NCBI GenBank assembly: GCA_934394595.1
Contig: CAKRRX010000073.1
Coordinates: 1 to 12,396 of the forward strand
Reading direction: 5' to 3'
DNA from: an uncultured Blautia sp.
Lineage (GTDB): Bacteria; Bacillota; Clostridia; Lachnospirales; Lachnospiraceae
DNA: 12,396 bases
Shown here: one piece after another, positions 1 through 6,087 of the stretch
Layout: each line of letters begins with the position of its first letter
How positions within the stretch are numbered: the first letter of the stretch is position 1
Notes under the pieces: model-generated
What the model was told of the DNA's origin: nothing
The model's database searches: none
What the model saw: the letters and a program-made list of their open reading frames with translations, nothing else
Translations under genes and position numbers: made by a program

Positions 1-104
1 TCCTCCAAATATTCGAAATCCGCTGATTTACTACGTAAATCGCTACTTTCTCATATTTGGCGTGTCCCAAGTTCAAACGCCTTATCGTGCAAGCACGAAC
101 GGCT
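1..104. other. Hairpin-rich non-coding stretch at the left edge
   Basis: No credible gene is visible here. Several inverted repeats lie in succession: 5-12 pairs with 53-60 (CCAAATAT/ATATTTGG), enclosing 25-31 with 35-41 (GATTTAC/GTAAATC); 59-63 pairs with 77-81 (GGCGT/ACGCC); and 85-90 pairs with 93-98 (TCGTGC/GCACGA). This could be the 3' region of an upstream transcript or part of an intergenic repeat element. It runs directly into the 28-bp block at 105-132. The structure is seen in the sequence; the role is unknown. Confidence 0.45.
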
Positions 105-132
105 TTTTGACCTTTTGACACTGGTATCATAT
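105..132 (+). repeat. 28-bp intergenic repeat, copy 1 (promoter-like)
   Basis: This block matches 1804-1831 at 27 of 28 positions; the only difference is T at 127 against C at 1826. It contains a TTGACC hexamer at 107-112. Seventeen bases later comes TATTAT at 130-135, so the block could be an upstream promoter for aspA. The first part holds a tandem TTTTGACC/TTTTGACA. A diverged partial relative lies at 225-244, matching 16 of 20 positions of 111-130. Confidence 0.6.
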
Positions 133-153
133 TATAATTTTAAAATTATAATA
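130..153. repeat. 24-bp perfect AT palindrome
   Basis: Bases 130-153 read the same on both strands with no mismatch and contain only A and T. The palindrome overlaps the possible -10 hexamer of the upstream promoter-like block at 130-135, and it lies just before the better aspA promoter at 173-201. It could be a regulator site or a DNA-melting element, or chance in AT-rich sequence. Confidence 0.5.
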
Positions 154-172
154 ACTATAAAAATATATGTAT

Positions 173-201
173 TTGATTATATTATAGCGTATATATATAA
201 T
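173..201 (+). promoter_or_regulatory. Probable SigA promoter of aspA
   Basis: The -35 TTGATT (173-178) is separated by 17 bp from a consensus -10 TATAAT (196-201). The predicted transcript start is near 208, which gives a leader of about 60 nt before the aspA start at 271. This is a better match than the upstream pair at 107-112 and 130-135; both may be used. Confidence 0.6.
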
Positions 202-212
202 GATATCAAGTC

Positions 213-236
213 AGAGGCAAAATACCTTTTGACTCT
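213..236 (+). other. Stem-loop at the 5' end of the aspA leader
   Basis: The arms 213-222 and 227-236 pair over ten positions with one mismatch (G217/A232) around a TACC loop. If transcription starts near 208, the hairpin sits at the very 5' end of the mRNA, where it could stabilise the transcript. Its AAAA/TTTTG core resembles the hairpin at 1742-1781, so it may belong to the same repeat family. Confidence 0.45.
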
Positions 237-270
237 AACATCATGTAAAAGAAATGGAGAGAGATATATA

Positions 271-1680
271 ATGAGTCAGCAGGAATACCGTACAGAGAAA
301 GATTCAATTGGTACCAAACATGTACCGGAGAATGTGTATTATGGAGTGCAGTCATTAAGAGCAGCAGAGAATTTCCATATTACAGGTCTTGCCATGCATC
401 CGGAGATCATCAACAGTCTTGCCTATATTAAAAAAGCAGCTGCAATTACAAACTGTGAGGTAGGGCTTCTGGACAAAAAAAGAGCACAGGCAATTGTTCA
501 GGCATGTGATGAAATTCTGGAAGGCAAATTACATGAGGACTTTATTGTAGATCCTATCCAGGGAGGTGCCGGAACCTCTTTAAACATGAATGCAAATGAG
601 GTAATCGCAAACAGAGCCACAGAGATTCTGGGTGGAAAAAAAGGCGATTATGATGTGGTAAACCCAAATGATCATGTAAACTGTGGACAATCAACCAATG
701 ACGTAATTCCTACTGCAGGAAAAATGACTTCCCTTCGTCTTCTGAAAAATCTGAAAAAAGAACTGATGAGATTACACACTGTTCTGGATAAAAAGGCAGA
801 AGAGTTTGACGGAGTTATCAAAATGGGAAGAACACAGCTTCAGGATGCAGTGCCCATCCGTCTTGGGCAGGAATTCAAAGCGTACAGTGTTGCAGTGCTT
901 CGCGATATCAATCGTATGGACAAGGCAATGGATGAAATGAGAACCCTGAATATGGGCGGAACTGCTGTTGGAACCGGTCTGAACGCAGATGAGTCTTATC
1001 TTCGCAGAATTGTACCAAACCTCAGCGAGATTTCTGATATGGAGCTGGTACAGGCTTATGACCTGATTGATTCCACACAGAACCTGGATCCCTTTGTGGC
1101 TGTTTCAGGCGCTGTAAAAGCATGTGCAGTAACCCTGTCTAAAATTGCCAATGATCTGCGGCTGATGTCCTCAGGCCCAAGAGCGGGATTTGGAGAAATC
1201 AATCTCCCGGCAAAACAGAATGGTTCTTCTATTATGCCGGGAAAAGTTAACCCAGTTATTCCGGAAGTAGTAAATCAGGTTGCATTTAATGTAATTGGAA
1301 ACGATGTAACGATTACAATGGCGGCAGAAGCCGGTCAGCTGGAGCTGAATGCATTTGAACCGATCATCTTCTATTGTCTGTTCCAGTCCATTGATACCCT
1401 TGGTTATGCAGTGCAGACATTTGTGGATAACTGTGTGTCAGGAATCACTGCAAACGAGACAAGATGCCGCTATTTTGTAGAAAACAGTGTTGGAATCATA
1501 ACAGCTATCTGTCCTTATGTAGGTTATCAGGAAGCTGCTGAAATTGCGAAAGAAGCCATTAAGACAGGAGAATCTGTGAGAAAATTGATCATACAGAAAA
1601 GGCTTCTTTCAGAAGAACAGATGAATGAGATCATGGATCCTGTGCAGATGACAGAGCCGGGAATTTCTGGGAAAAAATAA
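271..1680 (+). CDS. aspA: Aspartate ammonia-lyase (aspartase)
   Basis: This enzyme converts L-aspartate to fumarate and ammonia in the cytoplasm and belongs to the fumarase/aspartase superfamily, which acts as homotetramers. The superfamily signature GSSIMPGKVNP is at residues 318-328 and carries the catalytic-loop serine. Substrate-binding segments are seen at CGQSTND (138-144) and GRTQLQD (186-192), and GGTAVGTGLNA is present. The aspartase-type run DLIDSTQN and the C-terminus MTEPGISGKK favour aspartase over class II fumarase. The length of 469 aa matches the family. ATG 271 was chosen because a GGAGAGAG ribosome site lies just before it and because the frame upstream (115-270) is AT-rich leader and promoter sequence. 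It is monocistronic, with a terminator directly after the stop. Fumarate formed here could feed anaerobic fumarate reduction, which is inferred. Confidence 0.95.
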   Translation: MSQQEYRTEKDSIGTKHVPENVYYGVQSLRAAENFHITGLAMHPEIINSLAYIKKAAAITNCEVGLLDKKRAQAIVQACDEILEGKLHEDFIVDPIQGGAGTSLNMNANEVIANRATEILGGKKGDYDVVNPNDHVNCGQSTNDVIPTAGKMTSLRLLKNLKKELMRLHTVLDKKAEEFDGVIKMGRTQLQDAVPIRLGQEFKAYSVAVLRDINRMDKAMDEMRTLNMGGTAVGTGLNADESYLRRIVPNLSEISDMELVQAYDLIDSTQNLDPFVAVSGAVKACAVTLSKIANDLRLMSSGPRAGFGEINLPAKQNGSSIMPGKVNPVIPEVVNQVAFNVIGNDVTITMAAEAGQLELNAFEPIIFYCLFQSIDTLGYAVQTFVDNCVSGITANETRCRYFVENSVGIITAICPYVGYQEAAEIAKEAIKTGESVRKLIIQKRLLSEEQMNEIMDPVQMTEPGISGKK

Positions 1681-1690
1681 TATTAAAAGG

Positions 1691-1731
1691 AGAAGTTAGT
1701 GTGGAAAGAATTTTTGACACTAACTTCTTTT
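1691..1731 (+). terminator. Rho-independent terminator of aspA
   Basis: A perfect 12-bp stem (1691-1702 with 1717-1728) closes a 14-nt loop and runs into a T tract, starting 11 bases after the aspA stop. The right arm contains TTTTTGACAC just before it, echoing the nearby 28-bp repeat. Confidence 0.8.
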
Positions 1732-1741
1732 TATGTGTATA

Positions 1742-1781
1742 ATCAAATGAGTGTTAAAAGGTCTTTTGCCACTCATTTGAT
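1742..1781. repeat. Long intergenic hairpin between aspA and the AraC gene
   Basis: The arms 1742-1753 and 1770-1781 are perfectly complementary over 12 bp. Inside them AAAA (1756-1759) faces TTTT (1764-1767) around GGTC. It is not followed by a T tract on the + strand, so it is not a classic terminator there. It lies between the aspA terminator and the promoter-bearing repeat copy and may be an intergenic palindromic repeat. Confidence 0.6.
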
Positions 1782-1803
1782 ACCCGGATTGCTACGCAGC
1801 TAC

Positions 1804-1831
1804 TTTTGACCTTTTGACACTGGTACCATAT
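1804..1831 (+). repeat. 28-bp intergenic repeat, copy 2
   Basis: This is the second copy of the block at 105-132, with one mismatch in 28. Both copies sit upstream of a gene start in the same orientation, although the two genes are unrelated. A short GCTACTTT precedes this copy (1798-1805), and the same eight bases occur at 42-49 upstream of copy 1. Confidence 0.65.
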
Positions 1832-1834
1832 AAT
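1806..1834 (+). promoter_or_regulatory. Promoter of the AraC-family gene, built from the repeat
   Basis: The -35 TTGACC (1806-1811) lies 17 bp before a consensus -10 TATAAT (1829-1834). The predicted start is near 1841, only about 26 nt before the chosen GTG. The -35 and spacer are part of the 28-bp repeat. TTGACA at 1814-1819 is only 9 bp from this -10 and so is a poor partner. Confidence 0.65.
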
Positions 1835-1866
1835 TACTATGAAAAATCCAGCAGGAGGTGTGTGCA

Positions 1867-2850
1867 GTGCAGCGGGAACTATTGGAACAGCTTCGTGAAA
1901 TTACAGATGAAGAGAGAAGAATTCTTAATGGGGAGGCAGAAGTGGACAAGGATCTTTACACATCAGGAAGCGATTTTACCATTGACAGCAGAAAGATGCT
2001 GGAAGAGGGAAAACTGATCGCAGTAAGGACTCATACACGCTTTGTGCATTTTCCGGTACACCGGCATAATTATGTGGAAGTTCTGTATGTATGTGAGGGC
2101 TCTCTGACCAATATCATAGACGGCAAGCAGGTGGTGGTAAAAAAAGGAGAACTCCTTTTTCTGAACCAGTTTACCCATCATGAGATCCTGGCAGCTGGAA
2201 AAAACGACATTGCCATCAATTTTATGATCCTGCCGGAATTTTTTGATGTGGCCTATTCTATGGCTGGAAATAATAATGTGCTGGCAGATTTTCTGGTAAA
2301 TGTTTTGCGTCAGGATGCCAGACAGGAGCAATATCTTTATTTTAAGGTCTCAGAAGTGCTGCAGATCCAGAATCTTCTGGAAAATATGATTTATTCTCTC
2401 GTGACAGGAAGAGGCGACCAGAACCGGATCAATCAGACCACCATGGGGCTGATTTTCTTGTATCTGCTGGATTCAGTCCAGTATGTGGAAATGCGTTTAC
2501 CAAATCAGTACGAAAATATGATCTCCATGACGACCCTGGATTATATTGAGCAGAAATACCGGAATGCAACTTTGACAGAGCTTTGTGATATGCTCCATCT
2601 TCCCATGCATGTGCTGAGCAAAATGATCAAAAAGACTACAGGATTTAATTTTAAAGAGCTTTTACAGAGAAAGCGATTGAATAAAGCTGTAGAGCTGATG
2701 TGTGATACGGATCTTCCCATCAGTGATGTGATCGCAGCTGTGGGATACGAGAATAACAGCTATTTTCACAGGGTGTTTAAGGAACGCTATCATATGACTC
2801 CCAGGGCGTTTCGGATGGAGAACGGAGGCAGAGCCAGGGTAAGACTGTAG
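1867..2850 (+). CDS. AraC-family transcriptional regulator with cupin sensor domain
   Basis: A 327-aa DNA-binding regulator. The N-terminal half holds an AraC-type cupin: FPVHRHNYVEV (62-72) gives the histidine pair usual for this fold, followed by IDGKQVVVKKGEL. The C-terminal part (about 224-321) is a double helix-turn-helix AraC domain; TLTELCDMLHLP is the first helix-turn-helix, and SDVIAAVGYENNSYFHRVFK with YHMTPRAFR is the conserved second half. The start is taken as GTG 1867, eight bases after AGGAGG (1853-1858); an in-frame GTG at 1858 overlaps that ribosome site and is unlikely. It is transcribed toward the nucleoside-type transporter, 204 bp away, and may control it. This link rests on adjacency only. 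The inducer is unknown; many cupin-AraC proteins sense sugars. Confidence 0.88.
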   Translation: MQRELLEQLREITDEERRILNGEAEVDKDLYTSGSDFTIDSRKMLEEGKLIAVRTHTRFVHFPVHRHNYVEVLYVCEGSLTNIIDGKQVVVKKGELLFLNQFTHHEILAAGKNDIAINFMILPEFFDVAYSMAGNNNVLADFLVNVLRQDARQEQYLYFKVSEVLQIQNLLENMIYSLVTGRGDQNRINQTTMGLIFLYLLDSVQYVEMRLPNQYENMISMTTLDYIEQKYRNATLTELCDMLHLPMHVLSKMIKKTTGFNFKELLQRKRLNKAVELMCDTDLPISDVIAAVGYENNSYFHRVFKERYHMTPRAFRMENGGRARVRL

Positions 2851-2949
2851 AAGTGGAAAATTTGCGAAAATCATCCGGCTATTTCAGAAAAAAATAACAA
2901 AAAAATTTATAATTTATTCAAAAAGTTTTTTTGAATTGTTTAGAAATAG

Positions 2950-2978
2950 TTGACATTTAATTCGAAAAAAAATACAAT
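2950..2978 (+). promoter_or_regulatory. Strong SigA promoter of the transporter operon
   Basis: Consensus -35 TTGACA (2950-2955), a 17-bp spacer and -10 TACAAT (2973-2978). The predicted start is near 2985, giving a leader of about 70 nt. The spacer holds the palindrome TTCGAA (2961-2966), which could be part of an operator. The stretch from 2851 is very AT-rich, and a weak AT-only dyad at 2916-2936 is the only terminator-like structure after the AraC gene. Confidence 0.8.
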
Positions 2979-2993
2979 AAACATAACGTTTAA

Positions 2994-3022
2994 GATTTTT
3001 CCGGCAGAAAAAGAGAAAAATC
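2994..3022 (+). other. Stem-loop in the leader of the binding-protein gene
   Basis: GATTTTTC (2994-3001) pairs with GAAAAATC (3015-3022) over 8 bp around a 13-nt purine-rich loop. It lies near the predicted 5' end of the mRNA and about 20 nt before the ribosome site AAGGAGG. A leader this short and this AT-rich does not resemble a purine riboswitch. A role in mRNA stability is possible. Confidence 0.4.
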
Positions 3023-3054
3023 CAAGGCAAATCTAATATCAAGGAGGAAGTAAA

Positions 3055-4359
3055 ATGAAAAAAATGTGTAAGAAAATGGTCAGCCTTCTTCTTGCGGCAG
3101 TGATGGTACTCACTATGACAGCCTTCGCTTCTGTTGTTTATGCCGCTGACGAGGACAACGTAGAAGTTGATCCTGATTTCAAAATTGGTGTCATTCTTGT
3201 AGGTGATGAGACAGAAGGATATTCCGCAGCTCATATTGCAGGTGTCAAGGAAGCTGCTTCAGAGCTTGGCCTTGATGACAGCCAGATCATCTGGAAATAC
3301 AAAGTTCCGGAAGATTCCAGCTGTTATGACGCAGCAATCGACCTTGTGGGACAGGGATGCAATATGGTTGTAGGAAACAGCTATGGTCATCAGACTTATC
3401 TGGTACAGGCTGCTCAGGAATATCCGGATACCACATTTGTTTCCATGACAGGTGATTTTGCAGCAATCAGCGGATGCGAGAATCTCAAAAATGCATTCAC
3501 AAATATTTATGAAGCACGTTATGTATCCGGTGTTGTAGCTGGTCTGAAACTGAAAGAGATCATGGAAGATGGCACTCTTACAGAAGAGACACAGCCAGAC
3601 AGCTTTGATGCAGACGGTAATGTTAAGGTCGGTTATGTAGGAGCATTCAGCTATGCAGAGGTTGTTTCCGGTTATACCGCATTCTACCTTGGTGTTAAGA
3701 GCGTTGTTCCGAATACTGTAATGGAAGTAAAATACACCAATTCCTGGTTTGATATTGACAAAGAGGGTGCAGCAGCTGAGGCTCTGATCGCAAATGGCTG
3801 TGTGATCATCGGACAGCATGCAGATTCCACAGGCGCTCCTGCAGCTACACAGAAACTTCATGACGATGGCAAGATCTGCTACTCTGTAGGATATAACATT
3901 GATATGCTTGAGACTGCTCCTACAGCAGCACTTACATCTGCTACCAACAACTGGGCAGTATATTACAAACACGCTATCGCAACTGTAATGGGCGGCGGTG
4001 ATCTTGAGCAGGATTGGTCTGCTGGATATAATGATGATGCAGTAGGAATCACAGAGCTTGGTGAGTCCTGTGCAGAAGGAACAGCAGATTACGTTGCTGA
4101 TGTTGAGAGCAAGCTGAAAGATGGTTCTCTTCAGGTATTTGATACCTCTACATTTACAGTAGGCGGTGAGGAAGTTACCACTGCACCGGTTGATCTTTCC
4201 TTTATGGATTACTCCACAGATCCTGCAACTGTTGTATATCAGGGCGAGACTGTTGAGGCAATCGAGGACGGACACTTTGCAGAATCTACATTCAGAAGTG
4301 CGCCATACTTCACACTTCGTATTGATGGAATCACAGAGGATGCAGAAGCTGTAGAGTAA
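3055..4359 (+). CDS. BMP/PnrA-family substrate-binding protein of an ABC importer
   Basis: An exported solute-binding protein of the basic membrane protein family (Med/PnrA/NupN type), whose characterised members mostly bind purine nucleosides. It has 434 aa. Residues 1-30 form a signal peptide with a lysine-rich start and a hydrophobic core, ending AFASVVYA before ADEDN. Family blocks include KIGVILVGDETEGYSAAHIAG, GQGCNMVVGNSYGHQ, the aromatic run NAFTNIYEARYVSGVVAGLK, KVGYVGAFSYAEV and GCVIIGQHADSTGAPAATQ. There is no lipobox cysteine: phenylalanine 24 sits where MTAC would make one, so the protein should be cut by signal peptidase I rather than lipidated. The start is ATG 3055 after AAGGAGGAAG. 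It is first in the operon, with its own promoter and a terminator after the stop, which suggests higher expression than the ATPase and permeases. The exact ligand cannot be read from the sequence. Confidence 0.9.
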   Translation: MKKMCKKMVSLLLAAVMVLTMTAFASVVYAADEDNVEVDPDFKIGVILVGDETEGYSAAHIAGVKEAASELGLDDSQIIWKYKVPEDSSCYDAAIDLVGQGCNMVVGNSYGHQTYLVQAAQEYPDTTFVSMTGDFAAISGCENLKNAFTNIYEARYVSGVVAGLKLKEIMEDGTLTEETQPDSFDADGNVKVGYVGAFSYAEVVSGYTAFYLGVKSVVPNTVMEVKYTNSWFDIDKEGAAAEALIANGCVIIGQHADSTGAPAATQKLHDDGKICYSVGYNIDMLETAPTAALTSATNNWAVYYKHAIATVMGGGDLEQDWSAGYNDDAVGITELGESCAEGTADYVADVESKLKDGSLQVFDTSTFTVGGEEVTTAPVDLSFMDYSTDPATVVYQGETVEAIEDGHFAESTFRSAPYFTLRIDGITEDAEAVE

Positions 4360-4415
4360 TTTACGATACAGTATATAAACTGTCTGTGAACAGCAATCAC
4401 GGATTACATGAATCC

Positions 4416-4450
4416 AAAAGGGGAGCTTTTAAACAGCTTCCCTTTTATTT
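4416..4450 (+). terminator. Terminator inside the transporter operon
   Basis: A 12-bp stem (4416-4427 with 4435-4446, one G-U pair) closes a 7-nt loop and ends in TTTTATTT. It lies 56 bases after the binding-protein stop and 105 bases before the ATPase start. No strong promoter is visible between it and the ATPase gene. It therefore probably acts as a partial terminator, leaving less message for the ATPase and permeases. The rest of 4360-4554 holds only a weak 6-bp dyad (ATCAGG/CCTGAT, 4464-4491). Confidence 0.8.
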
Positions 4451-4554
4451 ACGCGAGTTATAAATCAGGTAAGTATAAGAGAATTCCTGATCACTGCTGC
4501 CATAGCGGACAGGACTCGCATGGACAACAAAAACGGGAAGGGAGGCACAACACT

Positions 4555-6087
4555 TTGGAATATGCCATTCAGTTAAAAAATGTTACCAAAACATTTGGAA
4601 AAGTTGTTGCCAACAAAAATGTCAGTCTTGATGTGAAAAAAGGCGAGATCCTCTCCCTTCTGGGAGAAAATGGAAGTGGTAAGACTACCCTGATGAACAT
4701 GATTTCCGGTATCTATTTTCCGGATTCTGGTGAGATCATGGTAGATGAAAAAAAGGTAGAGATCCGCTCTCCAAAAGATGCATACGACCTGGGAATCGGT
4801 ATGATCCATCAGCATTTTAAGCTGATCGATGTGTTCAGCGCTACGGAGAATATCGCACTTGGTCTTGATAAGAAGCAAAAATTTGACCTGAAAGAGGTCA
4901 GAAAAAAAGCCCAGGCAATCTGTGACAAATATCACTTTGACCTGGATTTAAACCAGAAGGTTTATGAGATGAGTGTATCTCAGAAACAGACTCTGGAAAT
5001 CGTGAAGGTTCTTTACAGAGGTGCAAACATCCTGATCCTGGACGAGCCTACAGCAGTACTGACACCGCAGGAGACGGCCAGACTTTTTGAGGTGATCCGG
5101 AACATGAAAGCAGATAACAAGTCTGTTATCATTATCACACATAAGCTTCATGAGGTTCTGGAAATCTCAGACCGTGTAGCAATCCTGAGAAAAGGAGAAT
5201 ACATAGGTACCGTAGATACCTGTGATGCTACTGAGAATTCTCTTACAGAGATGATGGTAGGCAAGAAGGTAGAGCTGAATATTGCACGCTCTGCTCCTGT
5301 AAATCCTGTGAAACGTCTTGCAGTTTCCCATCTGACGGTTTACAACCGCGAGGAGGTGAAGGTGCTGGATGATGTCAGCTTTGATGTTTATGGCGGTGAG
5401 ATCCTGGGAATCGCAGGAATTTCCGGAAATGGACAAAAAGAGCTTCTGGAGGCCATTGCAGGACTTCAGATCACAGCACAGGGCAGCAGTATTGAATTCT
5501 ATGAGCGCGGCAGGGAAAACCAGCCTCTTGAGCTGGTTGGAAAAACACCAAAGAAGATCCGCGATGCAGGTGTCCATCTTGCATTTGTTCCGGAAGACCG
5601 TCTTGGAATGGGATTGGTAGGTTCTATGGGCATGACGGGAAATATGCTTTTGAAGAGCTATGGAAAAGGAGCATCCCCTATTACGGATATGCGTACACCA
5701 AGGAAAATGGCAGAGAAGGTAAAGGATGAGCTTGAGGTTGTTACTCCAAGCCTGAATACCCCTGTATCCCGTCTTTCCGGTGGAAATGTACAGAAGGTCC
5801 TGGTAGGACGTGAGATCGCAGAGGCGCCTACTGTTTTGATGACTGCCTATGCAGTACGAGGACTTGACATCAATACATCCTACACCATCTATAATCTTCT
5901 GGATGAAGAGAAAAAAGAAGGCGTGGCAGTGGTGTATGTAGGTGAGGATCTGGATGTTCTTATTGATCTTTGCGACCGTATCCTGGTACTGTGCGGCGGT
6001 AAAGAAAATGGTATTCTGGATGCCAGAACTACCACAAAAGAAGAAGTGGGTCTGCTTATGACAAATCTTCGGAAGGAGGGGAAATAA
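4555..6087 (+). CDS. Nucleoside-type ABC transporter ATPase with two nucleotide-binding domains
   Basis: This 510-aa protein powers the importer and has two ATPase domains in one chain, as in RbsA and NupO/YufO. Domain 1 has Walker A GENGSGKTT (37-45), an altered signature MSVSQ (139-143) and Walker B ILILDEPT (ending 166). Domain 2 has a degenerate Walker A, GISGNGQKE (288-296), an intact signature LSGGN (407-411), and TAYAVRGLD in place of the usual Walker B glutamate. The intact halves come from opposite domains, so one complete ATP site is expected from domain 1 Walker motifs with the domain 2 signature. The TTG at 4555 is chosen as start: GGGAGG (4540-4545) lies 9 bases before it, and the longer frame from 4408 would translate the terminator hairpin. 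The stop is immediately followed by the next ATG. Confidence 0.92.
   Translation: MEYAIQLKNVTKTFGKVVANKNVSLDVKKGEILSLLGENGSGKTTLMNMISGIYFPDSGEIMVDEKKVEIRSPKDAYDLGIGMIHQHFKLIDVFSATENIALGLDKKQKFDLKEVRKKAQAICDKYHFDLDLNQKVYEMSVSQKQTLEIVKVLYRGANILILDEPTAVLTPQETARLFEVIRNMKADNKSVIIITHKLHEVLEISDRVAILRKGEYIGTVDTCDATENSLTEMMVGKKVELNIARSAPVNPVKRLAVSHLTVYNREEVKVLDDVSFDVYGGEILGIAGISGNGQKELLEAIAGLQITAQGSSIEFYERGRENQPLELVGKTPKKIRDAGVHLAFVPEDRLGMGLVGSMGMTGNMLLKSYGKGASPITDMRTPRKMAEKVKDELEVVTPSLNTPVSRLSGGNVQKVLVGREIAEAPTVLMTAYAVRGLDINTSYTIYNLLDEEKKEGVAVVYVGEDLDVLIDLCDRILVLCGGKENGILDARTTTKEEVGLLMTNLRKEGK

Noticed and set aside
1..130. Open frame of about 43 codons on the minus strand beginning at 130
   Set aside because: It has no ribosome site, overlaps the hairpins and the repeat, and the second repeat copy read the same way reaches a stop after nine codons.
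115..270. N-terminal extension of aspA to an ATG at 115
   Set aside because: The extra 52 residues are coded by AT-rich promoter and leader sequence and match nothing in aspartases; ATG 271 has a ribosome site and gives the normal family length.
1858..1866. GTG at 1858 as the AraC start
   Set aside because: It overlaps the AGGAGG ribosome site; GTG 1867 lies at the right distance from it.
2985..3054. Purine riboswitch before the binding-protein gene
   Set aside because: The leader is only about 70 nt, very AT-rich, and shows one simple 8-bp hairpin rather than a three-way junction with conserved loops.
3259..4275. Long minus-strand open frame (338 codons) opposite the binding-protein gene
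   Set aside because: Its product is cysteine-rich with no recognisable domain, it lies wholly antisense to a well-supported gene, and its openness follows from that gene's codon use.
4408..4554. ATPase start at ATG 4408
   Set aside because: The extra 49 residues would translate the terminator hairpin and resemble no ABC protein; TTG 4555 has GGGAGG nine bases upstream.
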